From Jannaschia sp. Os4 (lineage in GTDB: Bacteria; Pseudomonadota; Alphaproteobacteria; Rhodobacterales; Rhodobacteraceae), in assembly GCF_016820245.1 (NCBI RefSeq), contig NZ_JAFCAR010000003.1, positions 515,001 through 579,000 of the forward strand: DNA of 64,000 nt, given 5' to 3'. Numbering within the stretch: position 1 is the stretch's first letter; the number at the start of each line of letters is the position of its first letter. Position numbers and translations under genes: made by a program. The notes under the pieces were generated by a model. The model searched no databases, was not told the DNA's origin, and worked only from the letters and a program-made list of their open reading frames with translations. Positions 27,094 through 36,720 of the stretch are shown one piece after another.

Positions 27094-27815
27094 TCCCCGA
27101 CCCGCTCGCATGGCTCGCCTGCGCGGCGGCGGTGGCCGTGGGCTGCGCGTTGCAGCGGCTGTCGGGGGCGGGGTTCGGGATGATGGCGTCCCCCGTCATG
27201 GTGTTGGTCGCGCCCGAGTGGATGCCCGCGACGGTGCTGCTGCTGGGGGTGGCCGTGGGGATCGGCAGCGCGGCGCAGGGCTGGGACGCGGTGGCGCGCG
27301 GGGACCTGCCGCCCGGCATGGCGGGGCGGACGTTGGGCGCCGGGGTCGCGGCGGTCGTGGCGACGGCGGTGGTCGGGACGGAGGCGCTCCCGCTCGTGGT
27401 CGGGATCGTCGTGCTGCTGGGCGTCGCCCTCTCCGTGGCGGGGCTGCGCGTCCCGATCACCGGCGCCACGCTCTTCGGCGCCGGCACCACGGCGGGCGTC
27501 ATGGGCACGCTCACCGGGATCGGGGCCCCGCCGATGGCGCTGCTCTACGCCGATGTCGAGGCCCGGCGCGCGGCGGCCACGCAGAACGCGTTCTTCGGCT
27601 TCGGCATGATCGTCTCGCTGGCGGCCTTGGCGGCAGCGGGGCTGATCGGCCTGCGCCACCTCGCCTTCGCCGCGTCCCTCGCGCCCTTGGTCCCGCTCAC
27701 GCTCTGGGCGAGCCGGCCCTTCGCCGCGCGGGTGGAGAAGGGCGCGATCCGCCCATGGGCGCTGGGCTTGGCGACCCTCGCCGCCACGGTCCTGATCGTG
27801 CGGACGCTGGCCTGA
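27090..27815 (+). CDS. TauE/SafE-family membrane permease
   Basis: The 241-residue protein is almost wholly hydrophobic, with seven or eight predicted helices and two repeated halves. The first has LQRLSGAGFGMMASPVMVL and the second GTTAGVMGTLTGIGAPPMALLY, the duplicated G-rich motif of TauE/SafE (sulfite exporter TauE) proteins. It probably moves an organic or inorganic anion across the inner membrane. It is translationally coupled to the VOC gene and lies 58 bases before the ThDP enzyme gene, so these three may form one operon. Confidence 0.85.
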   Translation: MIPDPLAWLACAAAVAVGCALQRLSGAGFGMMASPVMVLVAPEWMPATVLLLGVAVGIGSAAQGWDAVARGDLPPGMAGRTLGAGVAAVVATAVVGTEALPLVVGIVVLLGVALSVAGLRVPITGATLFGAGTTAGVMGTLTGIGAPPMALLYADVEARRAAATQNAFFGFGMIVSLAALAAAGLIGLRHLAFAASLAPLVPLTLWASRPFAARVEKGAIRPWALGLATLAATVLIVRTLA

Positions 27816-27873
27816 CGCTGGACAACCGCGCCCCATCCCCGTCAGGTCCCCCCACCACGACCCGGAGACCCCC

Positions 27874-29493
27874 ATGCGCCACGGCGGACGTATCCTCGCG
27901 GACCAGCTCCGCATCCAAGGCATCGAGCGGGTCTTCTCCGTCCCCGGTGAATCCTTCCTCGCCCTGCTGGACGGGCTGCACGACGCGGGCATCCCCAACA
28001 CCGTCTGCCGCCACGAGGGGGGCGCCGCGATGATGGCCGAGGCGTGGGGCAAGCTGACCCGTCGGCCCGCCGTGGTCGCCGTCACGCGCGGCCCGGGGGC
28101 GACGAACGCCAGCGCCGGCCTCCACGTCGCGATGCAGGACAGCACCCCGCTCATCGCGCTCGTCGGCCAGATCGCGCGCGGCCACCGCGACCGCGAGGCG
28201 TTCCAGGAGGTCGACTACCGCGCGATGTTCGGCCCCCTCGTGAAGTGGGTGGCCGAGGTGGACGACACCGCGCGGCTGCCGGAATACCTCGCCCGTGCCG
28301 TCTCGCTGTCGATGTCGGGCCGCCCCGGCCCCGTCGTCCTCGCGCTGCCGGAGGACATGCTCTCGGCCGAGGCGGACGTGCGCGACCGCCCGGAGGTGGA
28401 GGTGCCCGCCGCCGCCGTCCCCGAACTCGACGAGGTGATCGGGCGCCTCGCCGCCGCCGCGCGTCCGCTCGTCGTCCTCGGCGGCCCGCGCTGGGCGCAG
28501 GGCCGGGCGGACCTGTTCCGCGAATGGGCCGAGCGGCACGGCCTCCCGGTCGCGGTCTCGTTCCGGCGGCAGGACCGCTTCGACAACCGCTCGCCCTCCT
28601 ACGTGGGCGACCTCAACGTCGGCCCGAACCCCGCGCTCATGGCGCGCCTGCGGGACGCCGACCTGATCCTCGCGCTCGGCACGCGTCTGGGCGACATCTC
28701 GACAGGGGGGTACGCCGCGCTCGACCCCGTCCGCGACGCGCCCCACCTGATCCACGTCCATCCCGATCCCGACGAGTTGAACCGGGTCTGGACCGCCGCC
28801 GACCCCATCGTCGCGCGGGCCGAGGATGTCGGCACCGCGCTCGCGCTGCGGGACGACGCGCTGCCGGGGTGGCACGCGTCCACGGCGGAGGCGCGGGCCG
28901 CCTACGAGGCATGGCGCGTCCCCCGCGCGACGCCCGGCGCGGTGCGGATGGAGGACGTCGTCCTCCACCTCGACGCGGTCCTCCCCGACGATGCCATCCT
29001 CACCAACGGCGCGGGCAACTACGCCGCCTTCCTCCACCGCTACTACCGCTGGCGGCGCGAGGGCACCCAGCTGGCCCCGACGAGCGGGTCCATGGGCTAC
29101 GGCTTCCCCGCCGCCATCGCGGCCTCGCTCCGCCATCCCGACCGCCCGGTGGTCTGCCTCGCGGGGGACGGCTGCCTGCAGATGACGCTCAACGAGATGT
29201 CCACGGCGGTGCAGCACGGGGCCAAGCCCATCGTCATCGCCTGCGACAACGGCCGCTACGGCACGATCCGCATGCATCAGGAGAAGCACTATCCCGGCCG
29301 CGTGTCGGGCACCGACCTCGCCAACCCGGACTTCGCCGCGCTGGCGCGCAGCTACGGGGGCGCGGGCTGGACGGTCGAGGACCAGTCCGCGTTCGCCCCC
29401 GCGCTGGACGCGGCGCTGGGCTGCGGGCGGCTCGCGCTGATCCACCTCAAGCTCGACGCCCGGATGCTATCGACCGGCGCGGACCTCGCCTGA
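27874..29493 (+). CDS. Thiamine diphosphate-dependent enzyme, acetolactate synthase-like
   Basis: This 539-residue protein has the three-domain plan of the acetolactate synthase / benzoylformate decarboxylase superfamily. Glu48 in CRHEGGAAMMAE activates the thiazolium ring. The central domain has a Rossmann-like nucleotide site region (PLVVLGGPRWAQG). The C-terminal ThDP motif reads AGDGCLQM and ends in CDNGRYG. It lacks an adjacent small regulatory subunit gene, so a catabolic role is more likely than branched-chain synthesis. Its substrate is unknown. CGGAGACC lies before the ATG. Confidence 0.88.
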   Translation: MRHGGRILADQLRIQGIERVFSVPGESFLALLDGLHDAGIPNTVCRHEGGAAMMAEAWGKLTRRPAVVAVTRGPGATNASAGLHVAMQDSTPLIALVGQIARGHRDREAFQEVDYRAMFGPLVKWVAEVDDTARLPEYLARAVSLSMSGRPGPVVLALPEDMLSAEADVRDRPEVEVPAAAVPELDEVIGRLAAAARPLVVLGGPRWAQGRADLFREWAERHGLPVAVSFRRQDRFDNRSPSYVGDLNVGPNPALMARLRDADLILALGTRLGDISTGGYAALDPVRDAPHLIHVHPDPDELNRVWTAADPIVARAEDVGTALALRDDALPGWHASTAEARAAYEAWRVPRATPGAVRMEDVVLHLDAVLPDDAILTNGAGNYAAFLHRYYRWRREGTQLAPTSGSMGYGFPAAIAASLRHPDRPVVCLAGDGCLQMTLNEMSTAVQHGAKPIVIACDNGRYGTIRMHQEKHYPGRVSGTDLANPDFAALARSYGGAGWTVEDQSAFAPALDAALGCGRLALIHLKLDARMLSTGADLA

Positions 29494-29496
29494 GCC

Positions 29497-29541
29497 GAAA
29501 CATCCGCGGCCCCCGGCGCCTCTCGGCGCGCCGAATGTTTC
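29497..29541 (+). repeat. Bipartite inverted repeat after the ThDP enzyme gene
   Basis: GAAACAT (29497-29503) is matched by ATGTTTC (29535-29541), and inside them CGGCGC pairs with GCGCCG. The structure starts 4 bases beyond the stop codon. It could end transcription or stabilise the 3' end; no U tract follows. Confidence 0.45.
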
Positions 29542-29668
29542 AGCCGATCACGGAATCCCCGCGTCCCGCTCCGCCCGCGTGACCGACGCGTGAGGCGGGG
29601 CCGCGGCGGAGGACGGACCGGTCCCGGACATGCGAGAACGTCTCCAACACCAGACACGGAGACATCCC

Positions 29669-30163
29669 ATGACCCTCGCCACCGAGACCCCGCTCCTCCC
29701 CGCCGACCTGCCACGCGCCGCGGTCGTCACGCTGACCGCCGGTGCCTTCGCGACCCTCGCCTTCGACGCCTTCGGGCAGGGTCTCGCGCCGATGCTCGGC
29801 TACGCCAAGCTGGCGCCCGTGGGCCTCGCCCAGTCGACGCTCAAGACGGTCCTCGGCGACGTGCCGAAGGGGATGGCGGACCTGCTGCACATCCTGACGG
29901 GCCTCGTGGCCTACTCCTTCGGCTGGCTGCTCGTCGCCCGCCCGGTCTGGCGGAAGGTCGCGCCCGGCCTGCACTGGTCCGTGCCCGCCGCCGCCTACGG
30001 CGTCGCGCTGTGGATCTTCGCCCTCTACGTGATGGCGCATCTCGTGACCGGCGCGCCCGCCTTCCTCGGCTTCACGGGGATCACGTGGGTCGCGCTGTGG
30101 GGGCACGTGCTCTACACCCTCGTCGCCGTCCCCCTGATCGAGCGCGGCCTGCGCGACGCCTGA
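29669..30163 (+). CDS. Uncharacterised four-helix membrane protein
   Basis: I do not recognise the family. The 164-residue protein has a polar N terminus and four hydrophobic segments: about 25-42, 77-97 (HILTGLVAYSFGWLLVA), 112-132 (AAAYGVALWIFALYVMAHLV) and 137-158. A conserved-looking GMADLLHILTG begins the second. CGGAGAC stands six bases before the ATG. It lies in the place before nuoB where nuoA would be expected, but it has none of the NuoA hallmarks (no YECGF motif, no acidic helix 2-3 loop), and a strong hairpin separates it from nuoB. Confidence 0.7.
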   Translation: MTLATETPLLPADLPRAAVVTLTAGAFATLAFDAFGQGLAPMLGYAKLAPVGLAQSTLKTVLGDVPKGMADLLHILTGLVAYSFGWLLVARPVWRKVAPGLHWSVPAAAYGVALWIFALYVMAHLVTGAPAFLGFTGITWVALWGHVLYTLVAVPLIERGLRDA

Positions 30164-30200
30164 TCCCCCGAACCGGCGGCCCCTCCCCCCGCCGCGTCCC

Positions 30201-30238
30201 GAAGCCCCCGGCGCGCCCCTCCCCGCGCCGGGGGCTTC
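30201..30238 (+). terminator. Strong hairpin between the membrane-protein gene and the nuo operon
   Basis: A perfect 15-bp stem (GAAGCCCCCGGCGCG at 30201-30215 against 30224-30238) encloses an 8-base loop. There is no U tract, so ending transcription would need Rho or the stem alone. It lies 38 bases after a stop codon and before the nuoB promoter, which fits a transcript boundary. Confidence 0.6.
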
Positions 30239-30304
30239 TCCCCGTCCCGCACCCGCACCCCTCCCCGCGTCGCCGCGCCGCCCCCATATCGGGGGTGGGC
30301 CGCG

Positions 30305-30333
30305 TTGACCCCCCACGGGGCGTGGGCTAGGCC
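30305..30333 (+). promoter_or_regulatory. nuoB: Probable promoter of the nuo operon
   Basis: TTGACC (30305-30310) and TAGGCC (30328-30333) are 17 bases apart, ahead of a leader of about 55 bases to nuoB. Just upstream is the near-palindrome CCCCCATATCGGGGG (30281-30295), a possible regulator site. The -10 again starts inside GCTAG. Confidence 0.5.
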
Positions 30334-30395
30334 CCGACACGACGTGGACGGGCCCGGACCGGGGGCCGTCCCGATCCCGAAAGCAGGGGGCACCG

Positions 30396-30929
30396 ATGGG
30401 CGTCCAGACCGGACTGAACACGGCCGAGGCCGACAAGGAGCATGCCACGCAGCTCCTCAACCGGGAGCTGCAGGACAAGGGCTTCCTGCTGACCTCGACG
30501 GAGGACGTCATCAACTGGGCGCGCACCGGCTCGCTGCACTGGATGACGTTCGGGCTGGCCTGCTGCGCGGTCGAGATGATGCACACCGCCATGCCGCGCT
30601 ACGACATGGAGCGGTTCGGCACGGCGCCCCGCGCCTCCCCGCGCCAGTCGGACCTGATGATCGTGGCGGGCACGCTGACCAACAAGATGGCGCCCGCGCT
30701 GCGCAAGGTCTACGACCAGATGCCCGAGCCGCGCTACGTCCTGTCGATGGGGTCCTGCGCGAACGGCGGCGGCTACTACCACTACAGCTACTCCGTGGTG
30801 CGCGGCTGCGACCGGATCGTGCCGGTGGACCTCTACGTGCCGGGCTGCCCGCCGACGGCGGAGGCGCTGCTCTACGGGCTGCTGCAGCTGCAGCGGAAGA
30901 TCCGCCGCACTGGGACGCTGGTGCGCTGA
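30396..30929 (+). CDS. nuoB: NADH-quinone oxidoreductase subunit B
   Basis: NuoB carries iron-sulfur cluster N2, the last electron carrier before quinone in complex I. The 177-residue protein keeps all four cluster cysteines: C56 and C57 in [11 protein letters not shown]121 in GSCANGG and C151 in [11 protein letters not shown]. It is the first nuo gene in the window; nuoA, normally just upstream, is not there. The stop overlaps nuoC (TGATG). Confidence 0.98.
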   Translation: MGVQTGLNTAEADKEHATQLLNRELQDKGFLLTSTEDVINWARTGSLHWMTFGLACCAVEMMHTAMPRYDMERFGTAPRASPRQSDLMIVAGTLTNKMAPALRKVYDQMPEPRYVLSMGSCANGGGYYHYSYSVVRGCDRIVPVDLYVPGCPPTAEALLYGLLQLQRKIRRTGTLVR

Positions 30930-31567
30930 TGGCCCTCGTGACGACGCCCCACATCGCCCCCTCCGACGCCTTGGAGGAGATGGCCGCGCATATCGAGCTG
31001 CGCCAGCCCGACCTCGTGGCCGGACGTTCCATCGACCGGGGCGAGCTGACGCTCGACGTGACGGTGTCGGACATCCCCGCCTTGGTGGAGTTCCTGCAGG
31101 CCGACGAGCAGCTGCTCTTCACCACGCTGATCGACATCACGGCGGTGGACCATCCCGGCGACGACCGCCGCTTCGCGGTGGTCTACCATTTCCTCTCGAT
31201 GCGGCGGAACGCGCGCATCCGGGTCCGCGCGCGGGTCCGCGAGGAGGAGATCGTGCCCTCGATCATCGACCTCCATCCCGGCGCCAACTGGTTCGAGCGG
31301 GAGGTGTTCGACATGTTCGGCATCCTCTTCTCGGGCCATCCGGACCTGCGCCGCATCCTGACGGACTACGGCTTCCGGGGGCATCCGCTGCGCAAGGACT
31401 TCCCGACGACGGGCTACACCGAGGTGCGCTACGACGAGGTGCTCAAGCGGGTGGTCTACGAGCCGGTGAAGCTGACGCAGGAATACCGGCAGTTCGACTT
31501 CATGTCCCCGTGGGAGGGGGCGGAGTACGTGATGCCGGGCGACGAGAAGGCCGGGGGGCAGGGGTGA
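30929..31567 (+). CDS. nuoC: NADH-quinone oxidoreductase subunit C
   Basis: NuoC is a peripheral-arm subunit that packs on NuoD. The 212-residue protein has the 30-kDa subunit signature [41 protein letters not shown] in pieces: [32 protein letters not shown]. It is separate from NuoD, unlike the fused NuoCD of enterobacteria. The ATG overlaps the nuoB stop. Confidence 0.97.
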   Translation: MALVTTPHIAPSDALEEMAAHIELRQPDLVAGRSIDRGELTLDVTVSDIPALVEFLQADEQLLFTTLIDITAVDHPGDDRRFAVVYHFLSMRRNARIRVRARVREEEIVPSIIDLHPGANWFEREVFDMFGILFSGHPDLRRILTDYGFRGHPLRKDFPTTGYTEVRYDEVLKRVVYEPVKLTQEYRQFDFMSPWEGAEYVMPGDEKAGGQG

Positions 31568-31646
31568 GGCGCGCCCCTCGCAGGTCCCCCGCGGGCGGTG
31601 CGCGCTGGCCCGACGGAGCCGCCGGCGCGGGTCGGGGCGGTGCGGC

Positions 31647-32528
31647 ATGAACCCGCTGCTCGTCGGCTTCGGGGCCCCGAAGGCGGGCACCACATGGCTG
31701 TCGCGCTACCTTGTCGGGCGCGACGACACCTTCGCGCCGCCCTCGAAGGAGATGCACTTCTTCAACCGGGTCCGCCCGAAGGATCGGCCGCGCCTGAGCA
31801 AGCGCATCGCCGAGCACCTCTCCTCGCGCTCCGCCGCCGACGCGCGGCGCGCGAGGCTCGAACGCTACAAGCGGATCGTCGACGAGGGCCGCATGACGGA
31901 CGAGGCCTACCTCTCCCTCGTCTGCGACGGCGCGCCGGAAGGGGCGCTCTGCTACGACATCACGCCGTCCTACGGGACGTTGGGCGACGACGAGGTCTCC
32001 CGGATCGCGCGGCTGACGCCGGACGTCCGGGCGATCTACATCATGCGCGACCCGGTGGACCGGCTGTGGTCGCACGCCCGGATGCAGGCGCGGAACCAGT
32101 CCGGGCTCGATCCGAAGGCCGTCAAGGCGGGCCGCACGACCGCGGATCAGGTCGAGGCGATGCGGGCGCGGGCGCACGCGATCGCCGAGGCCGCGCTGTC
32201 CGGCGAGACGAAGCGGCTCGTGCAGTACTCGCGCTATTCGGTCGTCGCGGAACGGCTGCTGCGGACGTTCGGGCCGGAACGGACGCATCTCGTCTTCTTC
32301 GAGGAGATGTTCTCGGAGGAGGGCGTCCGGGCGATCTGCGCGTTCCTCGGCCTTCCCTACGAGCCGGCGAACCCGTCGAAGCGCTTCGCCAACAGCTTCG
32401 ACGCGAAGATCGATCCGGACCTCGGCCGTCGGCTCGCGCGGCTGTTCGAGGACGAGTATGCGGCCGTCGAAGGCATCATGGGGCACCTTCCGGCGCGCTG
32501 GTCTGCGCGTGCCGGTGCCCTTCGATGA
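31647..32528 (+). CDS. Sulfotransferase domain protein inserted between nuoC and nuoD
   Basis: The 293-residue protein has both PAPS-binding elements of sulfotransferases: the 5'-phosphosulfate loop GAPKAGTTWLSRYL (K12, T15, T16) and the 3'-phosphate motif IYIMRDPVDRLWSHAR with R134 and S142. It should transfer sulfate from PAPS to a hydroxyl or amine; the acceptor is unknown. No signal peptide or membrane helix is seen. It lies on the same strand within the nuo operon, with gaps of 79 and 81 bases, and is not a complex I subunit. A second sulfotransferase-like gene lies on the other side of nuoD, so the insertion is unlikely to be a one-off accident. Confidence 0.88.
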   Translation: MNPLLVGFGAPKAGTTWLSRYLVGRDDTFAPPSKEMHFFNRVRPKDRPRLSKRIAEHLSSRSAADARRARLERYKRIVDEGRMTDEAYLSLVCDGAPEGALCYDITPSYGTLGDDEVSRIARLTPDVRAIYIMRDPVDRLWSHARMQARNQSGLDPKAVKAGRTTADQVEAMRARAHAIAEAALSGETKRLVQYSRYSVVAERLLRTFGPERTHLVFFEEMFSEEGVRAICAFLGLPYEPANPSKRFANSFDAKIDPDLGRRLARLFEDEYAAVEGIMGHLPARWSARAGALR

Positions 32529-32609
32529 GACGCGCAACGAGGACGAGTGGCGCCCCCGGCGACGCGCATCGCATGTCGGCGGGCCACGTGAACACGGAGA
32601 GTGCTTGAG

Positions 32610-33839
32610 ATGGACGGCGACCTGAATCCGCGCGGCTTCGAGGACGCCCTCACGGGCGAGCAGAAGATCCGCAACTTCAACCTCAACTTCGGCCCCCAGC
32701 ACCCGGCGGCGCACGGCGTGCTGCGCCTCGTGCTGGAGCTCGACGGCGAGATCGTGGAGCGGTGCGACCCGCATATCGGATTGCTGCACCGCGGCACCGA
32801 GAAGCTGATGGAGAGCCGCACCTATCTCCAGAACCTGCCCTACCTCGACCGGCTCGACTACGTCGCGCCGATGAACCAGGAGCACGCGTGGTGCCTCGCC
32901 ATCGAGAAGCTGACGGGGATCGAGATCCCGCGCAGGGCTAGCCTTATCCGGGTGCTCTACTGCGAGATCGGGCGCATCCTGTCGCACCTGCTGAACGTGA
33001 CGACGCAGGCCATGGACGTGGGCGCGCTGACGCCGCCGCTCTGGGGCTTCGAGGAGCGCGAGAAGCTGATGGTGTTCTACGAGCGCGCCTCCGGCGGGCG
33101 GCTCCACGCGGCCTACTTCCGGCCCGGCGGCGTGCACCAGGACCTGCCCGACGACCTGATCGACGACATCGAGCAGTGGTGCGAGCAGTTCCCCGCCGCG
33201 CTCGACGATATCGACGGGCTGATCACCGAGAACCGCATCTTCAAGCAGCGCAACGTCGACATCTGCGTCGTGTCCGAGCAGGAGGTGCTGGACTGGGGCA
33301 TGTCGGGCGTGATGGCACGGGGCTCCGGCCTCGCGTGGGACCTGCGCCGCGCGCAACCGTACGAATTGTACGACGAGTTCGAGTTCCTGATCCCGACGGG
33401 CACGAACGGCGACTGCTACGACCGCTACCTCTGCCGGATGGAGGAGATGCGGCAGTCCTTGCGGATCATGCAGCAGTGCATCGCCAAGCTGCGCGACCCG
33501 GCGGGCAAGGGCGACGTGCTGGCGCGCGGCAAGCTGACCCCGCCCAAGCGCGGCGACATGAAGACGTCGATGGAGAGCCTGATCCACCACTTCAAGCTCT
33601 ACACCGAGGGCTTCAAGGTGCCGGCGGGCGAGGTCTATGCCGCCGTCGAGGCGCCGAAGGGCGAGTTCGGGGTCTACATGGTCTCGGACGGGTCGAACAA
33701 GCCGTACCGCGCCAAGCTCCGCGCGCCGGGCTACGCGCACCTGCAGGCGATGGACCACCTGTCCAAGGGGCACCAGCTGGCGGACGTGGCGGCGATCATC
33801 GGCACGCTGGACGTGGTGTTCGGAGAGATCGACCGCTGA
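32610..33839 (+). CDS. nuoD: NADH-quinone oxidoreductase subunit D
   Basis: NuoD forms the quinone-binding cavity with NuoB. The 409-residue protein has the 49-kDa signature [23 protein letters not shown] (begun at residue 24) and the [13 protein letters not shown] motif. The ATG at 32610 is used; a GTG three codons earlier is possible but too near the GGAGAG site. The protein itself is of normal length and shows no loss despite the foreign genes on both sides. Confidence 0.98.
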   Translation: MDGDLNPRGFEDALTGEQKIRNFNLNFGPQHPAAHGVLRLVLELDGEIVERCDPHIGLLHRGTEKLMESRTYLQNLPYLDRLDYVAPMNQEHAWCLAIEKLTGIEIPRRASLIRVLYCEIGRILSHLLNVTTQAMDVGALTPPLWGFEEREKLMVFYERASGGRLHAAYFRPGGVHQDLPDDLIDDIEQWCEQFPAALDDIDGLITENRIFKQRNVDICVVSEQEVLDWGMSGVMARGSGLAWDLRRAQPYELYDEFEFLIPTGTNGDCYDRYLCRMEEMRQSLRIMQQCIAKLRDPAGKGDVLARGKLTPPKRGDMKTSMESLIHHFKLYTEGFKVPAGEVYAAVEAPKGEFGVYMVSDGSNKPYRAKLRAPGYAHLQAMDHLSKGHQLADVAAIIGTLDVVFGEIDR

Positions 33840-33879
33840 GGCGGCCGCTCCGGGCCGCCCCGGCGCCGTCCCGCGCCGC

Positions 33880-35037
33880 ATGATCCCCACGCCGCCCCCG
33901 CTCCCCGTACGCCTGCGCGCCGCGTGGCGGGCCTTGGCGGGGCGGCGCCCGCATCTCGTGATCCATGCGGGGATGCACAAGACCGGCTCCACCGCGATCC
34001 AAGCCGCATTCGCGCGCGGCCCCGTGGGCGACGTCACCCACGTCCCGTGGCGGGAGCGGAACCATTCCCGCCCGTTCCGGCTCGCCTTCGATCCGGGCGA
34101 CCGGCGGACGGCCTTCCTGCGCGGCGGGGCCGATCCCGACACGTCCGCCGCGGCGGCACGGGCCGATCTGGACGCGGGGCTGGCGCAGGTCCGGACCGCG
34201 CGCGCGCTGATCTCCGCCGAGGACATGGGAGCCGCGCCCGAGGCGGCGCTGCGCGCCTTCGCCGAGGCGGTGCGCCCGCGCGTCGCCTCGTGGGAGGTGA
34301 TCGCCTACCTACGCCCCCCCGCCGAGGCGGTCGCCAGCAAGACGCAGCAGCAGATCCGGATGGGGCGGCGGGTCGTGGACGCCTTCATGGTGCAGGACTA
34401 CCGCGCCGGGCTGGAGGCGTTGGAGCGGGTATTCGGCGCGGAGGCGGTGACGCTGCTGCCCTACCGCCGCGCGGACCTGTCGGGCGGCGACGTGGTCGCG
34501 GACTTCGCCCATCGGCTGGGCGTCCCGCCGCCGGACGCGCCCAACGAGGCGGTCAACGCCGCGCTGCCCGTGGAGGCGATCGCGGTGCTGCACGTCCATG
34601 CGCTCCACGCGGGGCCGCCGGTGGCCGGCCCGGACGCGGCGGGGGGCCATGCGCGGCTGGGCGAGGCGCTGGCCGCGCTGGGGGACGCGCCGCTTCGCGT
34701 GACGCGCGCGACGACGGAACGGGTGCTCCGCGCGACGCCCGCGCGACGGGCGGACCTCGACTGGGTCGCGGCCCGGATGGGGGCGGGCTTCGTCGCCGTG
34801 CCCGAGGCGGACCCGCCGGGCGCCATCGCGGCGCTGGGCGAACTGGACGGCATCGCCCGCGGCGCGGAAGGGCGGCTGCACGACCTCTGCGTAGGCTGGG
34901 CGACCGACGCGGATCGGCGCAGGGCGCTCGACGCGGTGGCCCGCGCGGGGGACGCGCGGGCGCGGATCGCGGGGCGCGTCGGGCTGCTCGGCGGGTGGAT
35001 CGCGGCCGATCCGGGGCGTCCCGGACCCGCGACCTGA
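33880..35037 (+). CDS. Sulfotransferase-like P-loop protein between nuoD and nuoE
   Basis: The 385-residue protein starts with a short basic segment and then a PAPS-loop-like motif, LVIHAGMHKTGSTAIQAAF (H33, K34, T35, G36, S37, T38), found in Roseobacter sulfotransferase-like and glycan-associated proteins. A possible 3'-phosphate region is VIAYLRPPAEAVASKTQQQ (about 143-161), where Ser is present but the order differs from classic enzymes. The second half is Ala-rich and unassigned. It starts 40 bases after nuoD with no strong ribosome site. The substrate is unknown, and it may act with the sulfotransferase upstream of nuoD. Confidence 0.7.
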   Translation: MIPTPPPLPVRLRAAWRALAGRRPHLVIHAGMHKTGSTAIQAAFARGPVGDVTHVPWRERNHSRPFRLAFDPGDRRTAFLRGGADPDTSAAAARADLDAGLAQVRTARALISAEDMGAAPEAALRAFAEAVRPRVASWEVIAYLRPPAEAVASKTQQQIRMGRRVVDAFMVQDYRAGLEALERVFGAEAVTLLPYRRADLSGGDVVADFAHRLGVPPPDAPNEAVNAALPVEAIAVLHVHALHAGPPVAGPDAAGGHARLGEALAALGDAPLRVTRATTERVLRATPARRADLDWVAARMGAGFVAVPEADPPGAIAALGELDGIARGAEGRLHDLCVGWATDADRRRALDAVARAGDARARIAGRVGLLGGWIAADPGRPGPAT

Positions 35038-35118
35038 CGTCCGGGGCGGGGGCCCGCCCCCTTGTCCGCCCGGCGGGCCTGCGGCAAGGACGCCCCTGCC
35101 AGATCTTCGGGAGAGACC

Positions 35119-36690
35119 ATGCTCCGCCGCCTCCATGCCGACCAGCCCGACGCCTTCGCCTTCACCCCCGCCAACCAAGCGTGGGCCGAGGCGCAGATCA
35201 CGAAGTATCCCGAGGGGCGGCAGGCCTCCGCGATCATCCCGCTGCTGTGGCGGGCGCAGGAGCAGGAGGGCTGGCTGACCCGGCCCGCGATCGAGCACGT
35301 CTGCAAGATGCTCGACATGGCCTACATCCGCGGCCTCGAGGTCGCGACCTTCTACTTCATGTTCCAGCTCCAGCCCGTCGGCGCCAAGGCTCACGTCCAG
35401 ATCTGCGGGACGACGTCGTGCATGATCATGGGGGCCGAGGACCTCGTGGGGGTGTGCCGCCGCGTGATCGCGGGCAAGCCGCACCAGATCTCGGAGGACG
35501 GGGCGCTGTCGTGGGAGGAGGTCGAGTGCCTCGGGGCCTGCTCCAACGCGCCCATGGCCCAGATCGGCAAGGACTACTACGAGGATCTCACGCCGGAGCG
35601 GCTGGAGGTCATGCTGGAGGAGTTCCGGGCCGGCGACGTGCCCGCGCCGGGTCCGCAGAACGGGCGCTGGGCCTCGGAGCCGGAAGGCGGGTTCACCTCG
35701 CTGACCGAGGGCGACACTGCGGAGGACGCGAACGCCTCGAAGGCGCTGGCGGCCTCCATCGGCGACACGGTGAAGCGCATCGACGGCACCGAGGTGCCGC
35801 TGCGCGCGCCGTGGCGCGACGCGGCGCAGGCGGACGAGCGGCCCGAGGCGGCGGCGCGCGACCCGCTGATGCACCCCGACGGGCCGGATGGGCGGCAGGG
35901 CGGGCGCATGCCCGGCGCGCCGGAGCCGGACCGGGCGCGCGGCGACTCGTCGGACGGCTACGCCAACGTGCGGGGGTCGGACGCGAAGGCGAAGGGCCGC
36001 CCCGACATCGACGCCGTGGCCGACGAGCCGGCGGGCAAACCGGGCGCGGGACTCGGCGGGGACGCCACCGCGGCCGCGCGCGGCGCCGCGCCGGGGCCGC
36101 AGGTGAGCGGCACCACCGACGACGACGGGGAGCCGAAGGGCACCAAGACCGCCGCCGAGGCGACGTCCACGCCCGCCGGATCCACCGGGTCGGCCACGCC
36201 GTCGGGCAATGCCGGCGACGCGTCCGGCACGCCGCGGGCGGACGCGCAGCAGGCGCCGGTCGGAGCCGGGTCGCGGGCGTTCGACCCCTCGATCAGCCCG
36301 CCCGCCGGGTCGGCGGCTGGCGGTGACGCGCAGACCGCGCAGGCCTTGGGCGCCGGCGCGCGGGGTGGCAGCGCCCCGGCCCCGTCCGGCGGCGGTGATT
36401 CGATCGGCACCAAGCCCGAGACGCTCGACGCCCCGCGCGGCGAGGCCGACGACCTCAAGGCGATCCGCGGGATTGGGCCGAAGCTGGAGGTGCTCTGCAA
36501 CCGTCTGGGCTTCTGGCATTTCGACCAGATCGCCAACTGGTCCGCGGAGGAGGTCGCGTGGGTCGACTCGAACCTCGAGGGGTTCAAGGGCCGCGTCACG
36601 CGTGACGAATGGGTGAAACAGGCTAAAATCCTGTCCGAAGGCGGCGAGACGGCGTTCTCCAGCCGCGTGACCAAGGGGGAGGTCTACTGA
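35119..36690 (+). CDS. nuoE: NADH-quinone oxidoreductase subunit E with long C-terminal extension
   Basis: Residues 1-190 are a normal 24-kDa subunit with the thioredoxin-like fold and the 2Fe-2S (N1a) ligands C96, C101, C137, C141. NuoE is usually about 160-240 residues; this one has 523. A Gly/Pro/Ala-rich acidic linker (about 190-430) leads to a folded-looking domain at 436-523 ([30 protein letters not shown] and on, parts [20 protein letters not shown]), whose start is a helix-hairpin-helix-like GIGPK motif. The same domain ends the next protein. Such tails occur in Rhodobacterales NuoE, as I recall. GGGAGAGACC precedes the ATG. The extension's role is unknown. Confidence 0.95.
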   Translation: MLRRLHADQPDAFAFTPANQAWAEAQITKYPEGRQASAIIPLLWRAQEQEGWLTRPAIEHVCKMLDMAYIRGLEVATFYFMFQLQPVGAKAHVQICGTTSCMIMGAEDLVGVCRRVIAGKPHQISEDGALSWEEVECLGACSNAPMAQIGKDYYEDLTPERLEVMLEEFRAGDVPAPGPQNGRWASEPEGGFTSLTEGDTAEDANASKALAASIGDTVKRIDGTEVPLRAPWRDAAQADERPEAAARDPLMHPDGPDGRQGGRMPGAPEPDRARGDSSDGYANVRGSDAKAKGRPDIDAVADEPAGKPGAGLGGDATAAARGAAPGPQVSGTTDDDGEPKGTKTAAEATSTPAGSTGSATPSGNAGDASGTPRADAQQAPVGAGSRAFDPSISPPAGSAAGGDAQTAQALGAGARGGSAPAPSGGGDSIGTKPETLDAPRGEADDLKAIRGIGPKLEVLCNRLGFWHFDQIANWSAEEVAWVDSNLEGFKGRVTRDEWVKQAKILSEGGETAFSSRVTKGEVY

Positions 36691-36720
36691 GCCGACCCTC
36701 CCCGTATCGGGAGACACGGC

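Noticed and set aside
29669-30163. The membrane protein before nuoB as a diverged NuoA
   Set aside because: It has four helices, lacks YECGF and the acidic loop, and is separated from nuoB by a hairpin and a promoter.
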